A stretch of 16,480 nt of DNA, taken from the NCBI GenBank assembly GCA_019246455.1, contig JAFAQJ010000425.1, forward strand, positions 1 through 16,480, read 5' to 3'. The position numbers and the translations under genes were made by a program. Source of the DNA: Pseudolabrys sp. (GTDB taxonomy: Bacteria > Pseudomonadota > Alphaproteobacteria > Rhizobiales > Xanthobacteraceae). How positions within the stretch are numbered: the first letter of the stretch is position 1; each line of letters opens with the position of its first letter. Under the pieces are notes generated by a model, which did no database searches, was not told the DNA's origin, and saw only the letters and a program-made list of their open reading frames with translations. Positions 6,061 through 13,804 of this stretch are shown here, one piece after another.

Positions 6061-8907
6061 CTACTGTCCAAGGCGCTCAAGTAGCGCCGGGATATGAACC
6101 TGATCCGCCTTGTAGTTACCCGTCATCGCGTACATCACGATGTTCACGCCAGCGCGGAACGCATATTCGCGCTGTCGCGTCTCGCCGGGTACGAGCGGCA
6201 GCATCGGCTGGCCGTCCGGCCGCATCGCCCACGCGCCGGCGAGATCGTTCGAAGTGATGAGGATCGCCGAGACACCATCGCCGGCGCGCGCGGGTCGGCT
6301 GGAGTCTTCGCCATCATCCGCTGGGGGCAAGGCTTCGACCCAAAGCCGGCCGCCCATGAAGCGGCCTGGGAAGTCCTTGAGAAGGAAGAATGTCTTGGTA
6401 AGGACGTGGTCCTGCGGAACCGGCTCGAGTTCGGGAATATCAAGTGACGACAGGATGGTGCGCAACGCTACCATGCCCGGCGAGCGGCTCTCCCCGCCCG
6501 ATCCAGGCGTTACATCGACGGCATCGCGTGTGTCGAACAAGATCGTCCCGCCTTGTTTCATGTAGGCGTCAATCTTTTCCAGGGCTTGTTGCGGTGGTTT
6601 GGGCGCGTTCGGCACCACCGGCCAGTAGATTAGCGGGAAGAACGCCAATTCATCGCGTGATGGATCGAGCGCGATCGGCTCACCGGCCTCGAGCGCGGTG
6701 CGTTGCGCGAGAAACAATGTGAGGCCTTGAAGTCCAGCCTTGCTAACCGCATCGACTTCGGAATCGCCGGTCAGCACATAAGCGAGCCGTGGCTGCAGCG
6801 TCGCCTTCATCGCAAAATCGTCCGCAACCGACGGCGATTGTCCCGGTTGGCTTGATTGCGCGTGGCTGGGCAGCGGCGCAGCGAGCGCCCCCAGCGCGAC
6901 GAACGTTGCGAGCGCGGCGGCCGCGGCGCGACGTCGACGCCCGCGACCGGTGAGCCCCCCCGACAGCCAAATCACAATCACCGCGTCAAGCGCGAGCAGC
7001 CCTAGCGCAACAAGGAAGATCGGTCCGCGCAGATCGAGCGGCTCGCCCAACCGGTAAGCTTCGTGCCGTGCATTGAGTGGGCCGAAGTCGAGTGGCGCGG
7101 GCCGGTCCGATGGCGCGAGGGTGTTGACGGCTAGCAAGCCCTCCGGCGGACCATAGAAGCCCGGCGGATGATCGGCATTGGCGCGGCCGGTAAAATTCGC
7201 TGGCACGGGTCGAGCCGTGGAGGGTGGGGCGCCGAATGTGCCGAACCCGTCGAGCACCCGGGTTGGCGCCACGACCTGTGTCGTACGCTGCGAAGACGCG
7301 GCGCCTGAGCCGTCGGCGGCAGCGAACGAGCCCGCCAGCCCGACGATGTGCTTGAGCATGTCGACGAAGGCGCCGGATAACGGCAGATCGGACCAACGCG
7401 TGTCCGCGGTAACGTGGAACAGCACGATCAGGCCTTTGCCGCGGCGCTGAGCGGTCACGAGTGGCGTACCGTCTGCGAGGCTTGCCCAGGTGCGCTGCGT
7501 GAGATCGGCGTCGGGTTCCGCCAATACCTGCCGCGTCACCGTCACATCGTTCGGGATGGGCATGCCGTTGAACGGACTTTCGCGGGCGAACGAGGCGAGC
7601 GGCTGCGGTTTCTCCCAACTCAGGCTGCCGCCGAGAATGCGGCCCCCCCGGCGCAGCTTCACCGGCACGAGATCGTCGTCGCTTGCCGCCAGATGCGGTC
7701 CGGCAAAACGTACCAGCACGCCGCCGTCATCGACCCATTTGGTGAGGCGGTCGCGGGTATCGCCGGCGACGTTACCGACGTCCGCCAGGATCAGCATTGG
7801 CAGCTTCTGATCGAGGAAGCGGCCAACCGCTTCGGTCGGCGCAGCGCCTTCGGCGAGCCGGATGTCGGCGAACGGGTTGAGGGCGCGCTGCAAATAATAA
7901 GTTGCGCCGATCAGCGGTTGGGATCGGTCGGCGGTGGAACCGGACACGATACCGATCGTGCGCCGGCGCCAGCGTTTGTCGAGCAGCTGCACGACACCCG
8001 CTGAGCGCTCGCCCACGATGTCGAGGCGCGCCACGTCATTACGGATCTCGACCGGCAACTGGATCACGGCTTCGGCTTCGGTCGCATTGCCGGAAAATTG
8101 GAAGGGTGCCTCGCCGAGCGGCAGGCCCTTGAGGTCGAGCGCCTGCACAAGACCGTTCTCGGCACCCCCCATTGTTGGCCGCAAAACTTTGACGGTGAGG
8201 GCGCCGGCCGCGTTGTCCGCGGCCGCGAGTGCGTGCGGGATCGGCACACCGCCGGCCACGACGGTCAGCGGGCGGTTGCCCAGAGTCGACTTGAATCCGG
8301 CGACGAAATCGTTGCCCCTACCGAGATCGACGCCGTCCGACAGCCAGACGACCTCGATATCGCCGGCGTTGGCGAGGAAACGGGAGAGCAATGGCAATGC
8401 GTCGCTGCGCTCCACCGTATGCGGTTTCGGCCTGATTGATTTGAGCGCGATGCGCGCCGCGCCTGCAGTCTGCATCGAAATATCACGCGACGTTTCCGAA
8501 AGGGGCAGCAAGGCGATGCCGCGCGCATCGGCGTCGGCGCGTGCGATCATCTCATCGGCGGTATGGAGCCGCGCGTCCCATGAAGCGGCCGCAGCCCAGC
8601 CATCGTCGATCAGAATGAGCAGCGGCGCGTTGCGGTCACGGCCGGCGACCGGCGGATTCCAGAGCGGGCTGGCAGCGGCGATGATGACAAGGCCGGCGAG
8701 CGTGAGCCGCAGTAGGGTCAGCCACCACGGCGTGCGTGACGGTGTTTCCTCCTTTGGCGCAATTTCGAACAGCAGTTGGGTCGGCGGGAAATTAATCTGC
8801 TGTGGCCGCGGCGGCACGAGGCGCAACAGCCACCACAGCACCGGCAGGCTGAGCAGCGCCATCAGCACCAAAGGCTGGGCGAAAGCGAGCGGGAGGCCAG
8901 GGATCAT
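6061..8907 (-). CDS. BatA-like N-terminal / DUF4159 C-terminal membrane protein
   Basis: This 948-residue protein is the third gene of the operon. Residues 1-80 match the aerotolerance-regulator (BatA) N-terminal region: two membrane segments (about 8-28 and 60-80) around LVPPRPQQINFPPTQLLFEI. A VWA-like region begins near residue 89, but its metal motif is degenerate (LLILIDDGWA instead of DxSxS). An amidotransferase-like region lies around 315-405 (IGIVSGS to DDGGVLVRFAGPH), with no cysteine in the whole chain. A third membrane segment (about 627-650) is followed by RGRRRRA, a fourth hydrophobic stretch and a possible signal-peptidase site SHA|QS near 690. The DUF4159 domain then fills about 705-948 (LAYVLTGDSEVDAV, GGTILFDTRDAVD). 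The ATG at 8907 overlaps the DUF58 TGA as ATGA. The frame is open to 9057, but that extension lies inside DUF58. The function is unknown; a periplasmic protein-quality or envelope role with MoxR is only inference. Confidence 0.9.
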   Translation of the reverse strand: MIPGLPLAFAQPLVLMALLSLPVLWWLLRLVPPRPQQINFPPTQLLFEIAPKEETPSRTPWWLTLLRLTLAGLVIIAAASPLWNPPVAGRDRNAPLLILIDDGWAAAASWDARLHTADEMIARADADARGIALLPLSETSRDISMQTAGAARIALKSIRPKPHTVERSDALPLLSRFLANAGDIEVVWLSDGVDLGRGNDFVAGFKSTLGNRPLTVVAGGVPIPHALAAADNAAGALTVKVLRPTMGGAENGLVQALDLKGLPLGEAPFQFSGNATEAEAVIQLPVEIRNDVARLDIVGERSAGVVQLLDKRWRRRTIGIVSGSTADRSQPLIGATYYLQRALNPFADIRLAEGAAPTEAVGRFLDQKLPMLILADVGNVAGDTRDRLTKWVDDGGVLVRFAGPHLAASDDDLVPVKLRRGGRILGGSLSWEKPQPLASFARESPFNGMPIPNDVTVTRQVLAEPDADLTQRTWASLADGTPLVTAQRRGKGLIVLFHVTADTRWSDLPLSGAFVDMLKHIVGLAGSFAAADGSGAASSQRTTQVVAPTRVLDGFGTFGAPPSTARPVPANFTGRANADHPPGFYGPPEGLLAVNTLAPSDRPAPLDFGPLNARHEAYRLGEPLDLRGPIFLVALGLLALDAVIVIWLSGGLTGRGRRRRAAAAALATFVALGALAAPLPSHAQSSQPGQSPSVADDFAMKATLQPRLAYVLTGDSEVDAVSKAGLQGLTLFLAQRTALEAGEPIALDPSRDELAFFPLIYWPVVPNAPKPPQQALEKIDAYMKQGGTILFDTRDAVDVTPGSGGESRSPGMVALRTILSSLDIPELEPVPQDHVLTKTFFLLKDFPGRFMGGRLWVEALPPADDGEDSSRPARAGDGVSAILITSNDLAGAWAMRPDGQPMLPLVPGETRQREYAFRAGVNIVMYAMTGNYKADQVHIPALLERLGQ

Positions 8908-9857
8908 ACGCGCACGTCCGATCCGGTCCGTGCTGGCTGATGGCTCTTGATCACAGCATGGGCGCCGGCGCCCATGCGTCCGTGAATAGCGAACAGCAAT
9001 TCGGTCGGGCCACGATCGGTGCGGTGGACCGTAAAGGTCCAGCCGAATTGCTCGCACTCTTCGCGTAACGCCGCACGGTGTTTGGCGAGCAGCGCCTGGT
9101 AATCATCGCGCCAGGTCTCGGCACGCCCGGCGGTGACGCTGCCGAGGCCTTCAGACTCGATGAACTCGACGCGGCCTGAATAGGGAAAGCTTTCTTCGGC
9201 AGGATCGACGACCTGTACGACGTGACCACGCGCGCCGTTTGCCGCCAATTGGCCGATGATCCGGCGGAAATCAGCGATTGGCGACCAGAAATCGGATAGC
9301 AGCAGCACTTCCGAGAACGGTGCGGGCGCGAAATTCGGTGGCAGGCTTGGGTGGGCGGTGGTGTCGTGGACGATGGCCTGCGCCATCTTCTCGATAATGT
9401 TGCGGTTTGCCGTCGGTCGCATCAAATCCGGAATGCCGACCCGCTCGCCGCCCTGCACGAGCACCTCCGCGAGGGCCAACGAGACGACTAGCGCGCGGTC
9501 GAGCTTGGTCCACTCCGTCAGATTGGAGGAGAAATCCATCGACGGAGAGCGGTCAGCCCACAGCCAGATCGTATGTGATGCTTCCCATTCTCGCTCGCGG
9601 ACATAGAGATGATCGTCGCGAGCCGAGCGCCGCCAGTCGATGGCAGAGGCGGATTCCCCGGACGTGAAATGCCTATATTGCCAGAAATTCTCGCCCGGTC
9701 CGGAGCGGCGGCGCCCGTGCAAGCCGTGAATGACGGTCGCCGCGACTCGGCGCGCCTCCAGAATAAGGCGCGGCACACGCGCGGCGAGCTTGCGGCTCTT
9801 ACCAACAGCCGCCCGTACCGCGCCGCTCTCAGTGTCGCTGCGAGAGGCTTCGGCCAT
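8904..9857 (-). CDS. DUF58 domain-containing protein
   Basis: This 317-residue protein appears soluble, with no membrane segment, unlike many Gram-positive DUF58 proteins. The DUF58 signature is clear: HGRRRSGPGENFWQYR (47-62), then GESASAIDWRRSARDD (67-82) and YVREREWE (85-92). It leads into a VWA-like fold in which the metal-site pattern DxSxS is intact as ADRSPSMD (101-108). DUF58 proteins are nearly always encoded next to MoxR ATPases and are thought to be their substrate adaptors or clients. I start at the ATG at 9857, 7 bases after the moxR stop, with GGAT upstream; an in-frame TTG at 9872 overlapping moxR is less likely. The stop is shared with the next start as ATGA, so translation is probably coupled. 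Confidence 0.93.
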   Translation of the reverse strand: MAEASRSDTESGAVRAAVGKSRKLAARVPRLILEARRVAATVIHGLHGRRRSGPGENFWQYRHFTSGESASAIDWRRSARDDHLYVREREWEASHTIWLWADRSPSMDFSSNLTEWTKLDRALVVSLALAEVLVQGGERVGIPDLMRPTANRNIIEKMAQAIVHDTTAHPSLPPNFAPAPFSEVLLLSDFWSPIADFRRIIGQLAANGARGHVVQVVDPAEESFPYSGRVEFIESEGLGSVTAGRAETWRDDYQALLAKHRAALREECEQFGWTFTVHRTDRGPTELLFAIHGRMGAGAHAVIKSHQPARTGSDVRV

Positions 9858-9864
9858 TCGCGAC

Positions 9865-10875
9865 TTATCCAATCCGCGCTTTGAGACGTGTAATGACGTT
9901 GGTGATGGTTTCGCCTTCGGCTCGTGCGGCGAAGGTCAGCGCCATGCGGTGTTTGAGCACAGGCTCGGCGAGTTCGAGCACGTCGTCGACTGACGGCGCG
10001 AAGCGTCCTTCAAGCAGCGCGCGGGCGCGCACCACCAGCATCAATGCCTGGCTGGCGCGCGGGCCGGGCCCCCATGAGATGAGCTTGCCGGTTTCGCCGG
10101 CGTCAGGCCCCGGTCGGGCCGAACGCACGAGCTGAAGGATCGCGGTCACGACAGATTCACCAACAGGCAGGCGGCGCACCAATCGCTGGGCGGCGATCAG
10201 ATCGTCGGCGGTCATTGCTCCCTTAGCGCGCGCCTCATCGGCGCCGGTCGTGTCGAACAGGATTTTGCGCTCGGCCGCCTCGTCAGGATAATCGACGTCG
10301 ATTTCCATCAGAAACCGATCCAATTGCGCCTCGGGCAGGGGATACGTGCCTTCCTGCTCGAGCGGGTTCTGTGTCGCCAGCACATGGAATGGCTTCGGCA
10401 GATCGTGGCGCGCGCCGGCGACGGTGACATGCTGCTCCTGCATCGCTTGCAGCAGCGCCGATTGCGTGCGGGGCGAGGCGCGGTTGATTTCGTCAGCCAT
10501 CAGAAGCTGTGCGAACACCGGACCGGCGATGAAGCGGAAGCTGCGTTTGCCGCCGGGGCTTTCTTCCAGCACTTCACTGCCGAGAATGTCGGATGGCATC
10601 AAATCCGGTGTGAACTGGACGCGGCGCGCATCGAGACCGAGCGCGATACCCATCGTGTCGACGAGCTTGGTCTTGGCGAGCCCCGGCACACCCACGAGTA
10701 GGCCGTGACCGCCGGAAAGGACGGTTATGAGCGCTCGTTCAACGACCTTGTCCTGCCCGAAGATGACGGCGCCGATCGCGGCCTTCGCCGCGCGCACGTG
10801 GACGGAAGTGGATTCCGCCGCGCGCACAATCATGTCTTCGAGCTTTTCGAGATTTTCTCCGCCAGCCACCGCCAT
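9865..10875 (-). CDS. moxR: MoxR family AAA+ ATPase
   Basis: This 336-residue cytosolic ATPase is the first gene of the four-gene operon. Its AAA+ motifs are present: a Walker A variant GVPGLAKTK (62-70), Walker B LLMADE (124-129), sensor 1 ATQNP (167-171) and the MoxR-type PEAQLDRF (181-188) that ends the AAA core. A lid domain with GPGPRASQALMLVVRARALL follows. MoxR proteins act as chaperone-like ATPases that activate or remodel VWA-domain partners, as in methanol dehydrogenase maturation; here the partners are presumably DUF58 and the two membrane proteins downstream. The start at 10875 is set by AAAGGAG six bases upstream. An in-frame start at 10992 would add a Cys- and Arg-rich stretch foreign to the family. 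The 199-base divergent region upstream should hold the operon promoter. Confidence 0.95.
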   Translation of the reverse strand: MAVAGGENLEKLEDMIVRAAESTSVHVRAAKAAIGAVIFGQDKVVERALITVLSGGHGLLVGVPGLAKTKLVDTMGIALGLDARRVQFTPDLMPSDILGSEVLEESPGGKRSFRFIAGPVFAQLLMADEINRASPRTQSALLQAMQEQHVTVAGARHDLPKPFHVLATQNPLEQEGTYPLPEAQLDRFLMEIDVDYPDEAAERKILFDTTGADEARAKGAMTADDLIAAQRLVRRLPVGESVVTAILQLVRSARPGPDAGETGKLISWGPGPRASQALMLVVRARALLEGRFAPSVDDVLELAEPVLKHRMALTFAARAEGETITNVITRLKARIG

Positions 10876-11074
10876 CACGGGCTCCTTTCCAGCGCTTCGT
10901 TTTGCGCTGTTCTCGTGCCGGTTTATGCAACAACCGCACCACTGGGGCTTTGGGTCCGGAAGCCGCGCGAATCTGGCACTTTTCGTCGGCAAGCTTACGC
11001 TATCTTGCTGTGCCGGTATGGCCCTTCACGAAGATGCGAACAGGCCGTAACAGTCTGAATATCGAAGGAAAACA
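10876..11074. other. Divergent intergenic region between moxR and the DUF1285 gene
   Basis: This 199-base stretch must carry promoters for the moxR operon (leftward) and for the five-gene DUF1285 operon (rightward). Apart from the two ribosome binding sites (10882-10888 and GAAGGA at 11064-11069), I see no convincing -35/-10 pair. TATCTT at 11001-11006 could be a -10 for the rightward operon, but the sequence 17 bases upstream does not match a -35. I see no open frame with support and no strong hairpin. Confidence 0.5.
10882..10888 (-). promoter_or_regulatory. Shine-Dalgarno sequence of moxR
   Basis: Read on the minus strand this is AAAGGAG, six bases before the ATG at 10875. It is the strongest ribosome binding site on that strand here and decides the start against the longer open frame reaching 10992. 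Confidence 0.8.
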
Positions 11075-11647
11075 ATGGCGAAGGCAGGGCAAAGCGGACT
11101 GGAAACGATGGCTCGCGCGCTGCCTCAACAGGGCAAGGAGCCGCCGCCCGTACATCTGTGGAATCCGCCTTATTGCGGTGACATCGATATGCGGATCGCC
11201 GCCGACGCCACCTGGTTTTACATGAAAACGCCGATTGGTCGCCCTGCTTTGGTGCGTTTGTTCGCCTCTGTACTCAAGCGTGAAGGCGACAAATATTTTC
11301 TGGTTACGCCGGTCGAGAAGGTGGGCATCACGGTCGATGATGCACCATTCCTCGCTGTCGAAATGAAGATGCAGGGCGATGTCATTCAATTTCGGACCAA
11401 TGTCGACGACTGGGTCGATTGCGGCCCCGGTCATGCCCTGCGTTTCGAGCCTGAGGCGACCGGCGGCCTCAAACCTTATCTCCACGTGCGCCGCGAACTC
11501 TGGGCCAAGGTCACGCGGGCGCTGTTCTACGATCTTGTGGGGCGCGGCGAGGAACGCGAGATCGGCGGACGCCAGATGTTCGGCGTCGCCTCAGGCGGCG
11601 AATTTTTCGTGATGGCCGAGGCTAGTGCAGTGCGGGAATTTGCGTGA
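11075..11647 (+). CDS. DUF1285 domain-containing protein
   Basis: This 190-residue soluble protein matches the DUF1285 family, which is widespread in proteobacteria and has no established biochemical role. Recognisable parts are PPVHLWNPPYCGDIDMRIAADATWFYMKTPIGRP (24-57), given here only as a region, a strand-rich middle with YFLVTPVEKVGITVDDAPF, and a C-terminal half with LKPYLHVRRELWAKVTRALF. A ribosome binding site, GAAGGA at 11064-11069, precedes the ATG by five bases. It opens a plus-strand unit of five genes; its TGA overlaps the next ATG by one base (TGATG). Co-translation with a CoA pyrophosphatase suggests a shared metabolic theme, but that is inference. Confidence 0.92.
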   Translation: MAKAGQSGLETMARALPQQGKEPPPVHLWNPPYCGDIDMRIAADATWFYMKTPIGRPALVRLFASVLKREGDKYFLVTPVEKVGITVDDAPFLAVEMKMQGDVIQFRTNVDDWVDCGPGHALRFEPEATGGLKPYLHVRRELWAKVTRALFYDLVGRGEEREIGGRQMFGVASGGEFFVMAEASAVREFA

Positions 11648-12303
11648 TGCAACCGGCTGCCGCTCAAATGCTTTCGGCCGACGATTTCTTCGCCCGCGTG
11701 CGCGAGCGGCTCACGCTCGATGTGCCTGCTGGACTGACCGATCCCAACGTCATTCCACGCCGCGGCGATCATGACGCCGATCCGGTAATGGCAAAAATCG
11801 CAGCAGTTCGCCCGGTTCGTCCGGCGGCCGTGCTGGTCCCGGTCGTTGAACGTGACGAGCCGATGGTGCTCCTGACGCAACGCTCCGCGCATCTGCCTGA
11901 CCACGCTGGCCAGATCTCGTTTCCAGGCGGCAAGATCGATTCCGGCGATGCTAATCCGCAGGTCGCCGCCTTGCGTGAAGCCGAGGAGGAGATCGGGCTT
12001 GATCGCGATCATATTGAGCCGCTCGGCTACCTCGATCTCTATATGACCACGCGTGGCTATCGCATCGTGCCGCTGATCGCGCGGGTCAAGCCGGGATTTA
12101 CGTTGAAACTGAATACCAGCGAGGTCGATGCCGCCTTTGAGGTGCCGCTCAATTTCGTGATGGAGCTCAAGAACCACCAGCGCCATTCCCGCGATTGGGA
12201 GGGCATCACACGGCACTATTACGCGATCCCCTATGGCGAACGATACATTTGGGGCGTGACTGCTGGTATCCTGCGCAACCTCTACGATCGGATTTACCAA
12301 TGA
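11647..12303 (+). CDS. nudL: Nudix CoA pyrophosphatase (NudL/YeaB type)
   Basis: This 218-residue cytosolic hydrolase is predicted to cleave CoA or acyl-CoA at the diphosphate to 3',5'-ADP and (acyl-)phosphopantetheine. The CoA-specific UPF0035 motif is complete: LLTQRSAHLPDHAGQISFPG from residue 75, with Arg, His and Gln in the expected places. It runs directly into the Nudix box (94-117), GGKIDSGDANPQ then REAEEEIGL. As usual in NudL proteins, the E six places after the box's first Gly is replaced by D. The start is ATG at 11647, one base into the previous stop; a GTG at 11644 would add one residue. The stop overlaps the next start as ATGA. Housekeeping of CoA esters is the likely role. Confidence 0.93.
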   Translation: MQPAAAQMLSADDFFARVRERLTLDVPAGLTDPNVIPRRGDHDADPVMAKIAAVRPVRPAAVLVPVVERDEPMVLLTQRSAHLPDHAGQISFPGGKIDSGDANPQVAALREAEEEIGLDRDHIEPLGYLDLYMTTRGYRIVPLIARVKPGFTLKLNTSEVDAAFEVPLNFVMELKNHQRHSRDWEGITRHYYAIPYGERYIWGVTAGILRNLYDRIYQ

Positions 12304-12566
12304 TCCGCCCGGTCGCGACCGAAATTGCGCTGTTTCTCGCGCCATTTGTGCTCTATGCGTTGTTTCTGTTCGCGACGCGGGCTGGAATGCTCGACCCGCA
12401 GCATTGGCCGCTGTCGCGCATCGCCACATTGGCGGCGATCGCGCTCGTTCTGATGCTCGGCAGCTTTCTGCTGTTCGCGCACTTTGGCGGCGCACCCGTT
12501 GGCACCACTTACGTGCCGGCCCATCTCGACGAGAGCGGCAAGTTCGTGCCGGGGCAGACTCGATGA
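12300..12566 (+). CDS. Small two-helix membrane protein, DUF6111 family
   Basis: This 88-residue protein has two membrane segments (about 7-26 and 40-61), joined by a short polar loop, MLDPQHWPLSR. A soluble tail with YVPAHLDESGKFVPG (71-85) follows. That tail and the length fit DUF6111, a small alphaproteobacterial family of unknown function. It overlaps the preceding nudL stop as ATGA (12300-12303) and the following cca start as ATGA (12563-12566), so its position is fixed by both neighbours. The open frame extends upstream to 12195 but only antiparallel to clear nudL coding sequence. Its position between nudL and cca is probably conserved, but I cannot say why. Confidence 0.85.
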   Translation: MIRPVATEIALFLAPFVLYALFLFATRAGMLDPQHWPLSRIATLAAIALVLMLGSFLLFAHFGGAPVGTTYVPAHLDESGKFVPGQTR

Positions 12567-13804
12567 CGTCGCAGGCGACGTCAGTTGCGGGCGCCGATTG
12601 GTTGAGCAATGGCGCGCTCGCGCGGCTGCTCGCCGTGCTGGATCGCGACGGGGAGGAGGCGCGCGTGGTTGGCGGCGCCGTGCGCAATGCGCTGCTGAAG
12701 ATGTCGATTGCCGAGATCGACGTCGCGACTACGGCGGTGCCCCAGGATGTGGTGTCACGCGTCGAGAAGGCCGGCTTCAAGGCGGTACCGACCGGCATTG
12801 AGCATGGCACTGTGACGGTTGTGATCGACGGCGCGCCGTTCGAGGTCACGACCTTGCGCCGCGATGTCGAAACCTACGGGCGCCACGCCAAGGTGGCGTT
12901 CGGCCGCGATTGGAAGGGCGACGCCGAACGGCGCGATTTCACGATCAATGCCTTATCGGCAACGCGCGATGGCACCGTGCACGACTATGTCGGCGGCCTT
13001 GTCGATCTCGCGCAGCGCAAAGTGCGCTTCATTGGCGAAGCAAAGACGCGCATCGAGGAAGATTATCTCCGCATTTTGCGCTTTTTTCGCTTCCATGCCG
13101 CGTACGGCAAGGGCGAGCTCGACCACATGGGCCTGCACGCCTGCATTGAAGCACGCGACGGCCTCGAACAACTCTCCCGGGAGCGCGTGCGCATGGAATT
13201 CATGAAGCTCCTCGTAGCGCCGGGCGCTGCGGCGGTGCTGCAATCGATGGCGGATGGCGGGTTCCTCACCTTCGTTCTCCATAGCGTGCCGAACGTCGTG
13301 CATTTTTCCGCGATGGCCGCCATTGAAAACGCCCTGGCGCTGCCCGCTGATGCGATCCGTCGACTCGCAGCGCTGGTGGTGATGGTGACGGAAGATGCGG
13401 AGCGGCTCTCGGGGCAGCTTCGGCTGTCAAACGCCGAGCGCATGCGGCTGCTGTCGATGGCGCAAGTCTGGTGGCGTCGGATCGTGCCCGTCGGCGACAG
13501 GCTTGCACGGCCGTGGCTTTATCGGCTCGGCACGAGTCATTTCACCGACCGCGTATTGCTCGCTTGGGCGCGGTGGAATGTCCCACCGGATGATCCGCAA
13601 TGGCGAGAACTAGCCAGCCTGCCGCAGCGCTGGAGCATCCCGCAATTTCCGCTCAAAGCCGCCGACCTGATGCAGCGCGGGGTTGCCAAAGGCCCGGCCC
13701 TCGGCGCGGCTCTTGCTGTCGCGGAGGAAGCCTGGATTGCCGCCGACTTTCCCTCCGATCAAGCGAGCCTCGACAAGATCGCAGACGCTGCCAGTAATAC
13801 ATGA
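12563..13804 (+). CDS. cca: CCA tRNA nucleotidyltransferase (class II)
   Basis: This 413-residue enzyme adds or repairs the CCA 3' end of tRNAs, using CTP and ATP. The class II nucleotidyltransferase motifs are in order: VGGAVRNALL (36-45), the carboxylate pair in AEIDVATTAVP (E51 and D53), FEVTTLRRD with the third carboxylate (E94), AERRDFTINA (121-130) for nucleotide choice, and IEEDYLRILRFFRFHAA (164-180). The usual first Asp of DxD is Glu here. The C-terminal half (about 190-413) is the helical tRNA-binding region, and I see no HD phosphohydrolase motif. Start and stop both overlap neighbours as ATGA. This may be an essential gene if the tRNA genes do not all encode CCA. Confidence 0.95.
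   Translation: MTSQATSVAGADWLSNGALARLLAVLDRDGEEARVVGGAVRNALLKMSIAEIDVATTAVPQDVVSRVEKAGFKAVPTGIEHGTVTVVIDGAPFEVTTLRRDVETYGRHAKVAFGRDWKGDAERRDFTINALSATRDGTVHDYVGGLVDLAQRKVRFIGEAKTRIEEDYLRILRFFRFHAAYGKGELDHMGLHACIEARDGLEQLSRERVRMEFMKLLVAPGAAAVLQSMADGGFLTFVLHSVPNVVHFSAMAAIENALALPADAIRRLAALVVMVTEDAERLSGQLRLSNAERMRLLSMAQVWWRRIVPVGDRLARPWLYRLGTSHFTDRVLLAWARWNVPPDDPQWRELASLPQRWSIPQFPLKAADLMQRGVAKGPALGAALAVAEEAWIAADFPSDQASLDKIADAASNT

Noticed and set aside
7934..8950. 338-residue open frame on the plus strand inside the DUF4159 gene
   Set aside because: Its Ser/Arg/Ala-rich composition is that of a shadow of the true gene, whose BatA-like motifs are clear on the minus strand.
10974..10990. TGGCAC resembling the -24 box of a sigma-54 promoter
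   Set aside because: The -12 element TTGC is absent at the required distance (GTCG instead).
10876..10992. N-terminal extension of MoxR to 10992
   Set aside because: A strong AAAGGAG sits at the right distance from the ATG at 10875, and the extra residues (with WCGCC) are not found in MoxR proteins.
11527..12849. 440-residue open frame on the minus strand across the DUF1285-cca block
   Set aside because: It is antisense to four well-recognised, overlapping genes and its product is Arg/Ser/Ala/Thr-rich with no family resemblance. Long antisense frames are common in GC-rich DNA.
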